Assembly (NCBI GenBank): GCA_964417785.1
Contig: CAYQJO010000237.1
Location: 1 to 6,571, forward strand
Direction: 5' to 3'
DNA: 6,571 nt
Origin: DAOTUL01 sp034437435
Lineage (GTDB): Bacteria > Chloroflexota > Anaerolineae > Aggregatilineales > Phototrophicaceae
Below the pieces are notes generated by a model. That model had not been told where the DNA came from, ran no database searches, and saw nothing but the letters and a program-made list of their open reading frames with translations. The translations under genes were made by a program, and so were the position numbers. Of the stretch, positions 1-5,930 are shown one piece after another; position 1 is the stretch's first letter; every line of letters starts with the position of its first letter.

Positions 1-2
1 AG

Positions 3-1478
3 CGCCGAGCGGCACGAAAGGCAGCTAAAGAAGCCGAACAACCAGCGATGGCCGCCAGTGCAACCGATGCCGAGTCGTCGGGTGGCGGCATTGTTGGCTG
101 GTTGGGGGATACTTACAACGGTCTGTTCAAGATCGTGATTCAACCGCAATTGCCCTCACTCCGGTTGTTGGCGCTTATGGTGGTGGCATTGTTGTTCGGC
201 ATGGCATGGGCTTATGCTATTGCACCGGTCGAGTTTTACAACGCCAGCCCCAACCAGTTGAGTTCCGGCCAGCGCGACCAGTATGTACGCCTGGTGGCCG
301 CCAGCTATCAGGCAGAAGCCTACGGCGACCAGGAGACCATCACCCTGCTCAACCGCATCGAGGAACCCGGTACGGTCGTGCAGCGCCTCATCCAGGAAGA
401 ACAGGGCAAAAACCTGCAACCGGCCCTGGAAGCCATTTTACCGCTGGCACAACAGGCCGACCCCGGCATTACGGCACCGAGCAGCGGTAATCTGGTCAGC
501 AGTATCCTGACTTTCGTCCTGGCCGTGATCGTCTTTGTGCTGATCGCCAATGTCTTTGCCCTGCTATGGGGGCTGCTCATCGGCGGCTTTGTTGAGCGGG
601 CGTTGATCCGAATGCGGCCCAAGACTGAAGCCGACATCAAAGCCGAGCTGGTAAGAGACGACATTCGCCGCCGCAAAGCACTCGAAGTAGAGATGAAACA
701 GGCTGCCTCCGAGACAACCAGCCAGTACGGCCCACCGTTGACCCAGCGTATCTCGACATACACCAAAGGTCGCGCCTTCGACGACTCCTTCGCCATCGAA
801 GATGCCAACGACAATTTCCTGGGTGAATGTGGCGCAACCATCGCCAAGACCATCGGCAGCACCAACGAACTGGCGGCAATCGAACTCTGGCTGTTCGACA
901 AAGAGGACTTTGTCCGCACCCTGACCAAACTTCTTGTCACACAACACGCCTATAACGATCCGGCACTTCGAGCAGAATTGGACCCGAAGGTTGAGAATCC
1001 AGCCACCGACATCGTCATAATGCAGCCGGGTGCAGTGGTTGAACTCGAAAGCAAGATGATCCGGATGCAGACGAAGTTGGCAGATTTTGCGTTCGGTACA
1101 GCCCCGGACTTACCACCTGAGAGTCACATTGAGTCGCTAACACTTCAGGTCGTTGCCTGGGAGAAAGAAGGTAGCGCTACAGCCATCCCCGCTGGAGGTG
1201 GTCTACCCTCACTGGACTCGTATGAGATAGGACCGCCGCCAGCTATGCCAGCGACATCGCAGCCACCCACGATGCCAGCGGCCACACCACCGCCGGTTCC
1301 ACCCCCATCGGGTTTACCACCGGTCGACTCCTATGAGATTGGCCCGCCACCGGCCATGCCGTCAAACTATCAGCAGCCACAGCAAGATGTGCCGCCGACC
1401 CGTCCGCCGCTCACACCGCCCGATGACGACGAAGACCCCTTCGGCGGCACCGGTGATTTCACCCCGGTTGGTCGCTGA
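3..1478 (+). CDS. Two-pass membrane protein of unknown function with proline-rich tail (5' partial)
   Basis: I do not recognise this family. The frame is open to the left edge. The first ATG is at 48, but no Shine-Dalgarno sequence precedes it and the 15 upstream codons read as an Ala/Lys/Arg/Glu-rich helix, so the true start probably lies outside the window. Numbering from that ATG (476 residues): a hydrophobic segment at about 37-58, a roughly 90-residue polar loop, a second hydrophobic segment at about 148-180, then Arg/Lys-rich sequence (183-210) suggesting a cytoplasmic C-terminal part. Residues about 235-375 look like a folded domain of mixed character. From about 376 the chain is Pro-rich and contains two copies of a 17-residue motif (385-401 and 422-438), then an Asp/Glu-rich patch near 459-463. 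The loop between the membrane segments would face outside. No enzyme motif is visible. The next gene is on the opposite strand, so any operon partner is upstream of the window. A real gene is near certain; its function is unknown. Confidence 0.85.
   Translation, partial: RRAARKAAKEAEQPAMAASATDAESSGGGIVGWLGDTYNGLFKIVIQPQLPSLRLLALMVVALLFGMAWAYAIAPVEFYNASPNQLSSGQRDQYVRLVAASYQAEAYGDQETITLLNRIEEPGTVVQRLIQEEQGKNLQPALEAILPLAQQADPGITAPSSGNLVSSILTFVLAVIVFVLIANVFALLWGLLIGGFVERALIRMRPKTEADIKAELVRDDIRRRKALEVEMKQAASETTSQYGPPLTQRISTYTKGRAFDDSFAIEDANDNFLGECGATIAKTIGSTNELAAIELWLFDKEDFVRTLTKLLVTQHAYNDPALRAELDPKVENPATDIVIMQPGAVVELESKMIRMQTKLADFAFGTAPDLPPESHIESLTLQVVAWEKEGSATAIPAGGGLPSLDSYEIGPPPAMPATSQPPTMPAATPPPVPPPSGLPPVDSYEIGPPPAMPSNYQQPQQDVPPTRPPLTPPDDDEDPFGGTGDFTPVGR
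1200..1361 (+). repeat. Two-copy peptide-level repeat in a proline-rich tail
   Basis: Copies lie at 1200-1250 and 1311-1361, 111 bases apart, in frame within the membrane protein. Both encode a Gly-Leu-Pro lead-in followed by the identical peptide DSYEIGPPPAMP. Of the 17 codons, 9 differ synonymously and only 2 change the residue (Ser/Pro and Leu/Val). The peptide is therefore conserved while the DNA has drifted, which points to an old duplication under selection for the peptide. Confidence 0.85.
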
Positions 1479-1484
1479 GACAAA

Positions 1485-1509
1485 AAACGCCCCAGGCTTT
1501 GGGGCGTTT
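1485..1509. terminator. Bidirectional Rho-independent terminator
   Basis: A perfect 10-bp stem pairs 1485-1494 with 1500-1509 around a 5-base loop (1495-1499). The stem core is GC-rich (CGCCCC/GGGGCG). Read on the minus strand it is followed by six T residues (complement of A 1482-1487), a textbook intrinsic terminator for greA, whose stop codon is 25 bases away. Read on the plus strand it begins 6 bases after the membrane-protein stop and is followed by the weaker tract CGTTTTCC. It sits between convergent genes and probably serves both. Confidence 0.88.
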
Positions 1510-1533
1510 CGTTTTCCGTTCGCGTAAACCGTT

Positions 1534-2001
1534 CTATTTGATCCGCCGTATTTTCACGGTGATTTCCCCTGATGGCGTTTGCACACGCACCGTATCACCT
1601 TTTTTGTGACCGATCAGTGCCGCCCCGATAGGACTTTCATGTGAGATTTTGCCCTCGCGGGGATTGGCTTCAGCAGCCCCGACGATCATATAGGTCTCGT
1701 CTTCGTCTATACCTTCCTCACGGATGGTCACATGCGACCCAAGCTGAACGACATCACTCACCCCTTCACTGGAGATGACCTCGACGCGACGGAGGATGTT
1801 CTCAAGATACTGAATGCGACCTTCAACGAACGCCTGTTGTTCTCTGGTATCGTGATAGTCTGCATTCTCCTTGAGGTCCCCCTGGGCAACGGCTTCCTTC
1901 AGCTTGACCGCCAGTTCAGGTCTGCGCACAGTCAGCAGTTCGTCCAGTTCACGTTCCAATTCAGCTTTACCTTCTTCAGTTAAGTAGGTCGGTTCCGACA
2001 T
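1534..2001 (-). CDS. greA: Transcription elongation factor GreA
   Basis: GreA binds the secondary channel of RNA polymerase and stimulates cleavage of the nascent transcript in backtracked complexes, freeing stalled polymerase. The 155-residue length is close to the usual 157-160. Residues 1-75 form the N-terminal coiled-coil hairpin. Its tip carries GDLKENADYH, with the acidic pair Asp42 and Glu45 corresponding to Asp41/Glu44 of E. coli GreA, followed by the characteristic REQQAFVEGRI stretch. Residues about 80-155 form the FKBP-like C-terminal domain, with the family signature SPIGAALIGHKKGD and a TPSGE turn. The ATG at 1999-2001 is preceded at 6-base spacing by AAAGGAT, a good Shine-Dalgarno sequence that overlaps the stop of the upstream MBL gene. 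Only 11 bases separate the two genes, so they are probably co-transcribed and perhaps translationally coupled. The gene ends at the terminator at 1485-1509. Confidence 0.98.
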   Translation of the reverse strand: MSEPTYLTEEGKAELERELDELLTVRRPELAVKLKEAVAQGDLKENADYHDTREQQAFVEGRIQYLENILRRVEVISSEGVSDVVQLGSHVTIREEGIDEDETYMIVGAAEANPREGKISHESPIGAALIGHKKGDTVRVQTPSGEITVKIRRIK

Positions 2002-2007
2002 CTTACT

Positions 2008-2014
2008 ATCCTTT
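2008..2014 (-). promoter_or_regulatory. greA Shine-Dalgarno overlapping the upstream stop codon
   Basis: On the minus strand this reads AAAGGAT, 6 bases before the greA ATG. It shares two bases with the TAA stop (2013-2015) of the MBL hydrolase. A ribosome terminating on the MBL gene would therefore sit on the greA initiation region, which suits coupled translation. Confidence 0.8.
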
Positions 2015-2849
2015 ATTGACCATCCAATTGCAACATTTTTCGCCGCTGTTTTGCCAGGTGAAGGACATTCTGGTAGTGTAAATCCTGTACCATCCCGTTC
2101 ATCAGAATACGGCTCTTGCCACAGTCCTCAATATCGATCCCGGCGAGATCACCATTGTTCATCAAGGTCTGGTCTACCGCATCCCGTATCTTTTGCAGAT
2201 ACACCAGATCACTGCGTACCTTATTGTCGATCTCCCCCCTCAAAACCACTTCCCCGTGTCCCTGAATGATGTTTTCCAGGGGATAATGCTTGAGTGATTC
2301 CAACGATTGCACAAACGCCGAATAATCACCATCGACAAAATAGGGGATTGGCATGATGGTATCTGCCGCGAACAAAACCTGATCCTCTTCAACGAAACAA
2401 ACGATTGAGTCCATGCTGTGTCCCGGCGTCCACCAGAAATTAAACGTCTTCCTCCCCATGCGGAGCGAAAATCGCTCGTTGAACAGAATATCCGGCAGCA
2501 CCAGTTCGACATCTTGCATTTCCGGGCTGTTCGTCCGGGAACGCTCGATGCTGTCGCGCCCACGCACATCCAGTAAATCGCGACAGCGCTGGTGTGCGAT
2601 GACCTGCACATCCGGAAACAGGTAAGTCCCTGTGGTGTGATCGGCGTGATAGTGTGTGTTGACCACATAGCGTATATGCGCACCCAGACGATTCTCGATG
2701 AACTGCTTGATTTGCCGAGTCTCATCAGGATACGCTAGAGTATCTATAAGTATAGCACCTTCATCGGTGATCACGGCTCCGGCGGTAACCTGAGCGTAAC
2801 GATCACTGGTGAAGACGTAAATATCGTCTGTGACACGTTCGCGCTGCAT
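2013..2849 (-). CDS. MBL-fold metallo-hydrolase
   Basis: A soluble hydrolase of the metallo-beta-lactamase superfamily; the substrate cannot be told from sequence. Numbering from the ATG at 2847-2849 (278 residues), all metal-site motifs of a two-metal enzyme are present in order: ILID with Asp36, the HYHADH motif with His66, His68, Asp70 and His71, TPGHS with His144, FAADT with bridging Asp163, and IQGHGE with His198. The C-terminal 75 residues are helical and charged. No signal peptide is seen, so it is likely cytoplasmic. The layout resembles glyoxalase II-like or general MBL hydrolases more than class B1 beta-lactamases, and a resistance role should not be assumed. The frame extends two codons upstream to a TTG at 2855, but the ATG is the better start; neither has a strong Shine-Dalgarno. 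It is the first gene of a unit with greA, 11 bases downstream, driven by the promoter at 2883-2911. Its base composition is lower in GC than the flanking genes. Confidence 0.93.
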   Translation of the reverse strand: MQRERVTDDIYVFTSDRYAQVTAGAVITDEGAILIDTLAYPDETRQIKQFIENRLGAHIRYVVNTHYHADHTTGTYLFPDVQVIAHQRCRDLLDVRGRDSIERSRTNSPEMQDVELVLPDILFNERFSLRMGRKTFNFWWTPGHSMDSIVCFVEEDQVLFAADTIMPIPYFVDGDYSAFVQSLESLKHYPLENIIQGHGEVVLRGEIDNKVRSDLVYLQKIRDAVDQTLMNNGDLAGIDIEDCGKSRILMNGMVQDLHYQNVLHLAKQRRKMLQLDGQ

Positions 2850-2882
2850 ACACAATTACCAGATTGGTCCTGTAGGAGATTG

Positions 2883-2911
2883 AGTATAGTAAGGCCACAT
2901 GTGAAAATCAA
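2883..2911 (-). promoter_or_regulatory. Sigma-70-type promoter for the MBL-greA unit
   Basis: On the minus strand, TTGATT (2906-2911) and TATACT (2883-2888) are separated by exactly 17 bases. This matches the -35/-10 consensus at four of six and five of six positions with ideal spacing. Transcription would begin near 2876, leaving a leader of about 27 bases before the ATG at 2849. The spacer contains the perfect 8-base palindrome CACATGTG (2896-2903), a possible operator. The prediction is by eye only. Confidence 0.65.
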
Positions 2912-2931
2912 GACGAGACCATCGCATGCAT

Positions 2932-2938
2932 AAGGGGA
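2932..2938 (+). promoter_or_regulatory. Shine-Dalgarno of the solute-binding protein gene
   Basis: AAGGGGA lies 7 bases before the ATG at 2946 and fixes that start. The protein that follows opens with a basic, hydrophobic signal peptide, as expected. I see no convincing plus-strand promoter in the short divergent region. Confidence 0.75.
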
Positions 2939-2945
2939 TTGAATC

Positions 2946-4495
2946 ATGATAAAACACAGAATCTTATCGTTATCTTTGGTGGTGCTGCTGTTGCTGTTGA
3001 CGATGGTCCTGACCATCGCCCAGGAGACACTGCCAACCTTCAGTATTGGCGTCCTGGATGATGTGCGCGGCCCCGTCACACAGGGTGCGCAGTTTGCCGT
3101 CCGCGAGATCAACGATGCCGGTGGTGTTATCGGGGCCGATGGCACCCGCTTCCGCCTCGAACTGGTGATCGAGCCACCCGACCCCATCAGTAACGCCATC
3201 GACAATCTCGCCCGTCGTGACCTGATCGCCGTCCTGGGGCCGGTCACCAACGCCCAGGTCCTCGGCAACCTGGAAAGCCTGCAAAGCCTGGGGATTCCCG
3301 TTCTCACACCAGCAACCGGCGATACAATTGTGGCCCTGGACTTTACCGGGCGGATTTTCCGCACGCGGGCCGCAGAGCGAATTACAGGTGCAGCCCTGGC
3401 TGATCTGCTGGTCAACGAACTCAACATCCTCAATCTGGCGACGGTGCAACTGGATACGGACAGCACCGGCGAACGGGTCGGGTTTTCAATGGCGTTGGGC
3501 CAAACCGGGCGCAACCCCCAGGAGCAATCGCTCATCCTGCAAACCGGCACCTCCGCTAACGACCTCGTCGAAGATGTTGTGGCGGTTTCGCCGCCAGTCG
3601 TTGTGACGTTTGGGCCACCAGAGCGGGCCGCCGAGTTCAAAACGCGGCTGAGGGCCAGCGGTTGGGTGGGGACCTTCGTCTACAATAATGCCAGCGACGA
3701 ACGTTTCAAAAACAATCTGCCACTGGATGAGGTGGGTGGCATCATTGCGGCACAAACATGGTCCATCGGTGCCACCGACCGCACCAGCACGGACTTCACT
3801 ACCCGCTTTGTTCAGACATTCGGCAGTACTCCCGGTCCGATTGAGGCCGCCACCTATGACGCTGTAAGCCTGATGGCGCTGGCGATCAGTCAACCGGGCG
3901 AACTGAGCGCCAACCTCGCCAGCATCCGCGATGAACCGGGTGTTCAGGGTATTCTCGGTGCCGCGAGTCTGCCAGCCGGTGAACTCAGCAACAGCGTGAC
4001 GATCATCCAGCTTAACGATCTCGGCGGGCCGGAGATCGTCGCCCAATACGAGGATAGCGAACGCCTGCAAGATGTCGGCACGCCCAGAGCCACCACCACA
4101 CCGCGACCTACACCTACACCAGAAGGGGTGATCTTGCGCGTCGAAAGCCAGGTGCAAAATGTCCGCACCGGACCCAGCACACAGTATGACATCCTGGGCC
4201 AGTTGCAGCGTGACGAAACGCGCCAGATCATTGGCGCGACAGTCGATTTGAGCTGGGTGGTGATTGAGTTCCGGGGACAGCGCGGATGGATGTTCGCCAA
4301 CCTGCTGGAAATCACCGGCGACCTGCGCGATGTACCCGTGATCGCACCACCACCGACGCCGACACCGCCACCACCGACGGCCACACCGACCGCACAGCCC
4401 ATCGCCGACATAGTGATCGTATCGGTCACTCCGAACACCATCATCCAGGGTACGGCGACCACCATCAACGTGACCGTCCAGAATGCCGGTGCCGT
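2946..4495 (+). CDS. Secreted type I solute-binding protein fused to SH3b and CARDB-like domains (3' end in assembly gap)
   Basis: The N-terminal part resembles Leu/Ile/Val-type periplasmic binding proteins (Peripla_BP_6-like) that deliver ligands to ABC importers. Residues 1-25 are a signal peptide (Lys-His-Arg, then a Leu/Val core) with likely cleavage near TIA-QE. There is no lipobox cysteine, and no cysteine at all before the gap. Residues about 30-376 form the binding fold: GAQFAVREINDAGG near 47-60, VLGPVTNAQV near 96-105, GIPVLTPATGD near 116-126, and the family-typical YDAVSLMALAI at 304-314. A Thr/Pro linker (379-392) leads to a bacterial SH3 domain (395-458, with NVRTGPSTQYDILG and RGWMFANLLEI). 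A second Pro/Thr linker (about 466-484) leads to the start of a CARDB-like beta-sandwich (487 on), cut by the run of N. No permease or ATPase gene is adjacent, so it may serve as an extracellular sensor or binder rather than as a transporter subunit. The ligand is unknown. Confidence 0.9.
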
Positions 4496-4595
4496 NNNNN
4501 NNNNNNNNNNNNNNNNNNNNNNNNNNNNNNNNNNNNNNNNNNNNNNNNNNNNNNNNNNNNNNNNNNNNNNNNNNNNNNNNNNNNNNNNNNNNNNN
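4496..4595. other. Assembly gap of 100 N bases
   Basis: Exactly 100 undetermined bases, a customary placeholder for a scaffold join of unknown length. It interrupts the CARDB-like part of the solute-binding protein gene. Frames read through it are meaningless. In particular, the apparent stop at 4608-4610 in the frame starting at 2946 is produced by the placeholder length. Confidence 0.99.
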
Positions 4596-4597
4596 TG

Positions 4598-4963
4598 GAC
4601 CGCCAGTTGATCCTCATCAACAACGCCAGTCTGGCCGCCGGTGCCTCTATCGACCTGGAAGGCAATGTCTCGCCGGTGAACGACTTACAGTATACCGGCG
4701 CGGGGTTGAACACGGCTGGCAACTGCACCGGCACATCCAACTGCATCGGCCTGCTGAGTCCCGGCATCACCTGGGATACAGCCCACTACGGTGCCGTCAC
4801 ATCAACGACCGGGATCAACACCTCGTTCATCGCCAACGCGGCGCTGCAACCAGGGGCGACACTGGGCGTCCTGACGGCGGAAGGTCGCCGGGCAGTGCTG
4901 CGGGTGGACGCCATCAACCCCGGCATCTCGATCACCTTCACCTACCGGGTGTATACGTCGTAA
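4598..4963 (+). CDS. C-terminal part of an extracellular beta-rich protein, probably the solute-binding fusion (5' end in assembly gap)
   Basis: After the gap one plus-strand frame is open for 121 residues to a TAA at 4961-4963. It is rich in Asn, Thr, Gly, Ala and Ser and has beta-strand-like patches (RQLILINN, ISITFTYRVY), as expected of secreted beta-sandwich domains. The phrase ASLAAGASIDL resembles the middle of CARDB-type repeats. Two cysteines, NCTGTSNC, could form a small disulfide loop. No start codon with a ribosome site is visible. The simplest reading is that this is the C-terminus of the protein begun at 2946: joining the two frames needs a real gap of 3k+2 bases rather than 100. 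It could instead be the end of a separate gene starting inside the gap. No membrane anchor, LPXTG motif or sorting signal is seen at the C-terminus. Confidence 0.72.
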   Translation, partial: DRQLILINNASLAAGASIDLEGNVSPVNDLQYTGAGLNTAGNCTGTSNCIGLLSPGITWDTAHYGAVTSTTGINTSFIANAALQPGATLGVLTAEGRRAVLRVDAINPGISITFTYRVYTS

Positions 4964-4975
4964 ATCGGCACAAAC

Positions 4976-5002
4976 AGGGCGAAGATCGTCGGTCTTCGCC
5001 CT
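4976..5002. terminator. Hairpin between convergent genes, probable terminator
   Basis: A perfect 10-bp stem pairs AGGGCGAAGA (4976-4985) with TCTTCGCCCT (4993-5002) around a 7-base loop. It starts 12 bases after the plus-strand stop and overlaps two bases of the minus-strand M23 stop codon (5001-5003). Neither side has a strong T tract; the minus strand continues TGTTTG and the plus strand ACCCGA. Position and stability suggest shared termination or 3'-end protection, but the missing T tract lowers confidence. Confidence 0.55.
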
Positions 5003-5927
5003 ACCCGACGCTGTTGGCCTCCGTCGGTTCCGGTGTCTGGCCGGGATAAAAGATGTGGCCGCGAGGAATGACAATCTCAATCCAGGTGATTTCCCCGGCT
5101 TCCAGCGTCACCATATCCTCAAACAGCTTACGCCCGTACAACGTACTGACGAAAACGTCGTAATCGCCAGGGCGCAGATCGCCGCGTGTGAAATTCTCGT
5201 TCCACGAGGCGCTGCTGTTTACATCGTCGCTGGCGTAGCTGAAGGCATAATACAGAATATTGGTACTGGTCGCACCGGCCCGTCGAAGCTGCACCGGCAC
5301 TGATGGAACCGGCTCGCCGTTCTCATCGACCACACGCCCGGCCAGCATGGCGGTGCCGGATTTGGGGAATATCCAGAGATCGGGGTTGCGCGTCGCCGAA
5401 AACTCATAGGGATTGCCGACACGCACCTCAAAATGCAAGTGGGGACCGATGGCAATGCCGGTTGCACCGACAACGCCCACACGGTCGCCGGGTTCCAACC
5501 GCTGGCCGACCACCACATCGGAGCGATCCAGATGGCCGTACAGCGTGAATACCGGTTCGCCGGTCGGTGAGGTGAAGTCATGTGCGACCACCACCAGATT
5601 GCCGTAGTATTCAAAGCGCGGACCAAACATCAGGTTGAAGTCATCGCCCGAATGGATCACTGTGCCGCTGGCTGCTGCCAGAACCGGCGTCCCCCTGGGA
5701 TTCTGAAACTCGACCCCATGATGGACCGGCCAGGCTCCCCTTGCCGTGTCACCATACGGGTAGGTGCGATCCAATTCATCCAGACCACCCGATGCAATCG
5801 GACGGCCCAGGTAGAAGTGAGGAACCTGCCGCGGCGGGAACGGCGTTGGAGTCGGTGTGACTTCGTTCGCCGCAGCATGAGGGACGATTAACATACTCAT
5901 CAAGACAAACAACAGAATCAATCGCAT
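5001..5927 (-). CDS. Secreted M23-family metallopeptidase with C-terminal carboxypeptidase-regulatory-like domain
   Basis: A LytM/lysostaphin-type zinc peptidase, a family that usually cleaves peptide cross-links in cell-wall peptidoglycan, exported from the cell. Of 308 residues, 1-20 are a signal peptide (MRLILLFVLM core, cleavage near HAAA-N). A Thr-Pro linker (24-32) follows. The M23 domain spans about 37-190: His69-His70-Gly-Val-Glu73 supplies the first zinc ligands, YGHL contains His132, and HLHFEV contains His163 and His165. The second ligand is Glu73, where most M23 enzymes have Asp. The sequence GTPVLAAASGTV after the first motif and PGDRVGVVGATG before HLH are typical. Residues about 195-288 look like a carboxypeptidase-regulatory-like beta-sandwich (LAGRVVDENGEPVPSVPVQL, then LRPGDYDV), perhaps for binding or stability. 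The ATG lies 3 bases after the stop of the upstream zinc-ribbon gene, with only a weak GATGAG ribosome site, suggesting translational coupling. If the lineage is Chloroflexota its wall substrate is uncertain. Confidence 0.94.
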   Translation of the reverse strand: MRLILLFVLMSMLIVPHAAANEVTPTPTPFPPRQVPHFYLGRPIASGGLDELDRTYPYGDTARGAWPVHHGVEFQNPRGTPVLAAASGTVIHSGDDFNLMFGPRFEYYGNLVVVAHDFTSPTGEPVFTLYGHLDRSDVVVGQRLEPGDRVGVVGATGIAIGPHLHFEVRVGNPYEFSATRNPDLWIFPKSGTAMLAGRVVDENGEPVPSVPVQLRRAGATSTNILYYAFSYASDDVNSSASWNENFTRGDLRPGDYDVFVSTLYGRKLFEDMVTLEAGEITWIEIVIPRGHIFYPGQTPEPTEANSVG

Positions 5928-5930
5928 CGC

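Noticed and set aside
320..940. A 206-codon minus-strand open frame within the membrane-protein gene
   Set aside because: Low-complexity Ser/Arg-rich translation with no motif; the plus frame has membrane segments and a coherent domain layout.
2013..2849. Reading the MBL hydrolase as a beta-lactamase resistance gene
   Set aside because: Only the generic superfamily metal motifs are present, there is no signal peptide, and its neighbour is greA; nothing supports a beta-lactam substrate.
2864..2890. Possible plus-strand promoter TTGGTC / TATAGT for the solute-binding protein
   Set aside because: The spacing is only 15 bases and the -35 element is poor. It also lies on top of the much better minus-strand promoter.
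2771..3640. A 289-codon minus-strand open frame antisense to the solute-binding protein and overlapping the MBL gene start
   Set aside because: Its product is Ser/Arg/Thr-rich with no domain logic, and it overlaps two genes with clear family motifs. It is a shadow of GC-rich coding sequence.
3486..4157. A 223-codon minus-strand open frame inside the solute-binding protein gene
   Set aside because: No recognisable domain and entirely opposite to conserved binding-fold sequence.
4081..4395. Thr/Pro codon-rich stretches as a DNA tandem repeat or CRISPR-like array
   Set aside because: They are irregular in-frame Thr-Pro linkers between domains with no constant unit or spacing.
4286..4495. The plus-strand frame just before the gap that matches the post-gap frame across the 100 N
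   Set aside because: Its pre-gap translation is Arg/His/Asp-rich nonsense, while the overlapping frame from 2946 encodes SH3b and CARDB-like sequence. The match in frame is only due to the arbitrary gap length.
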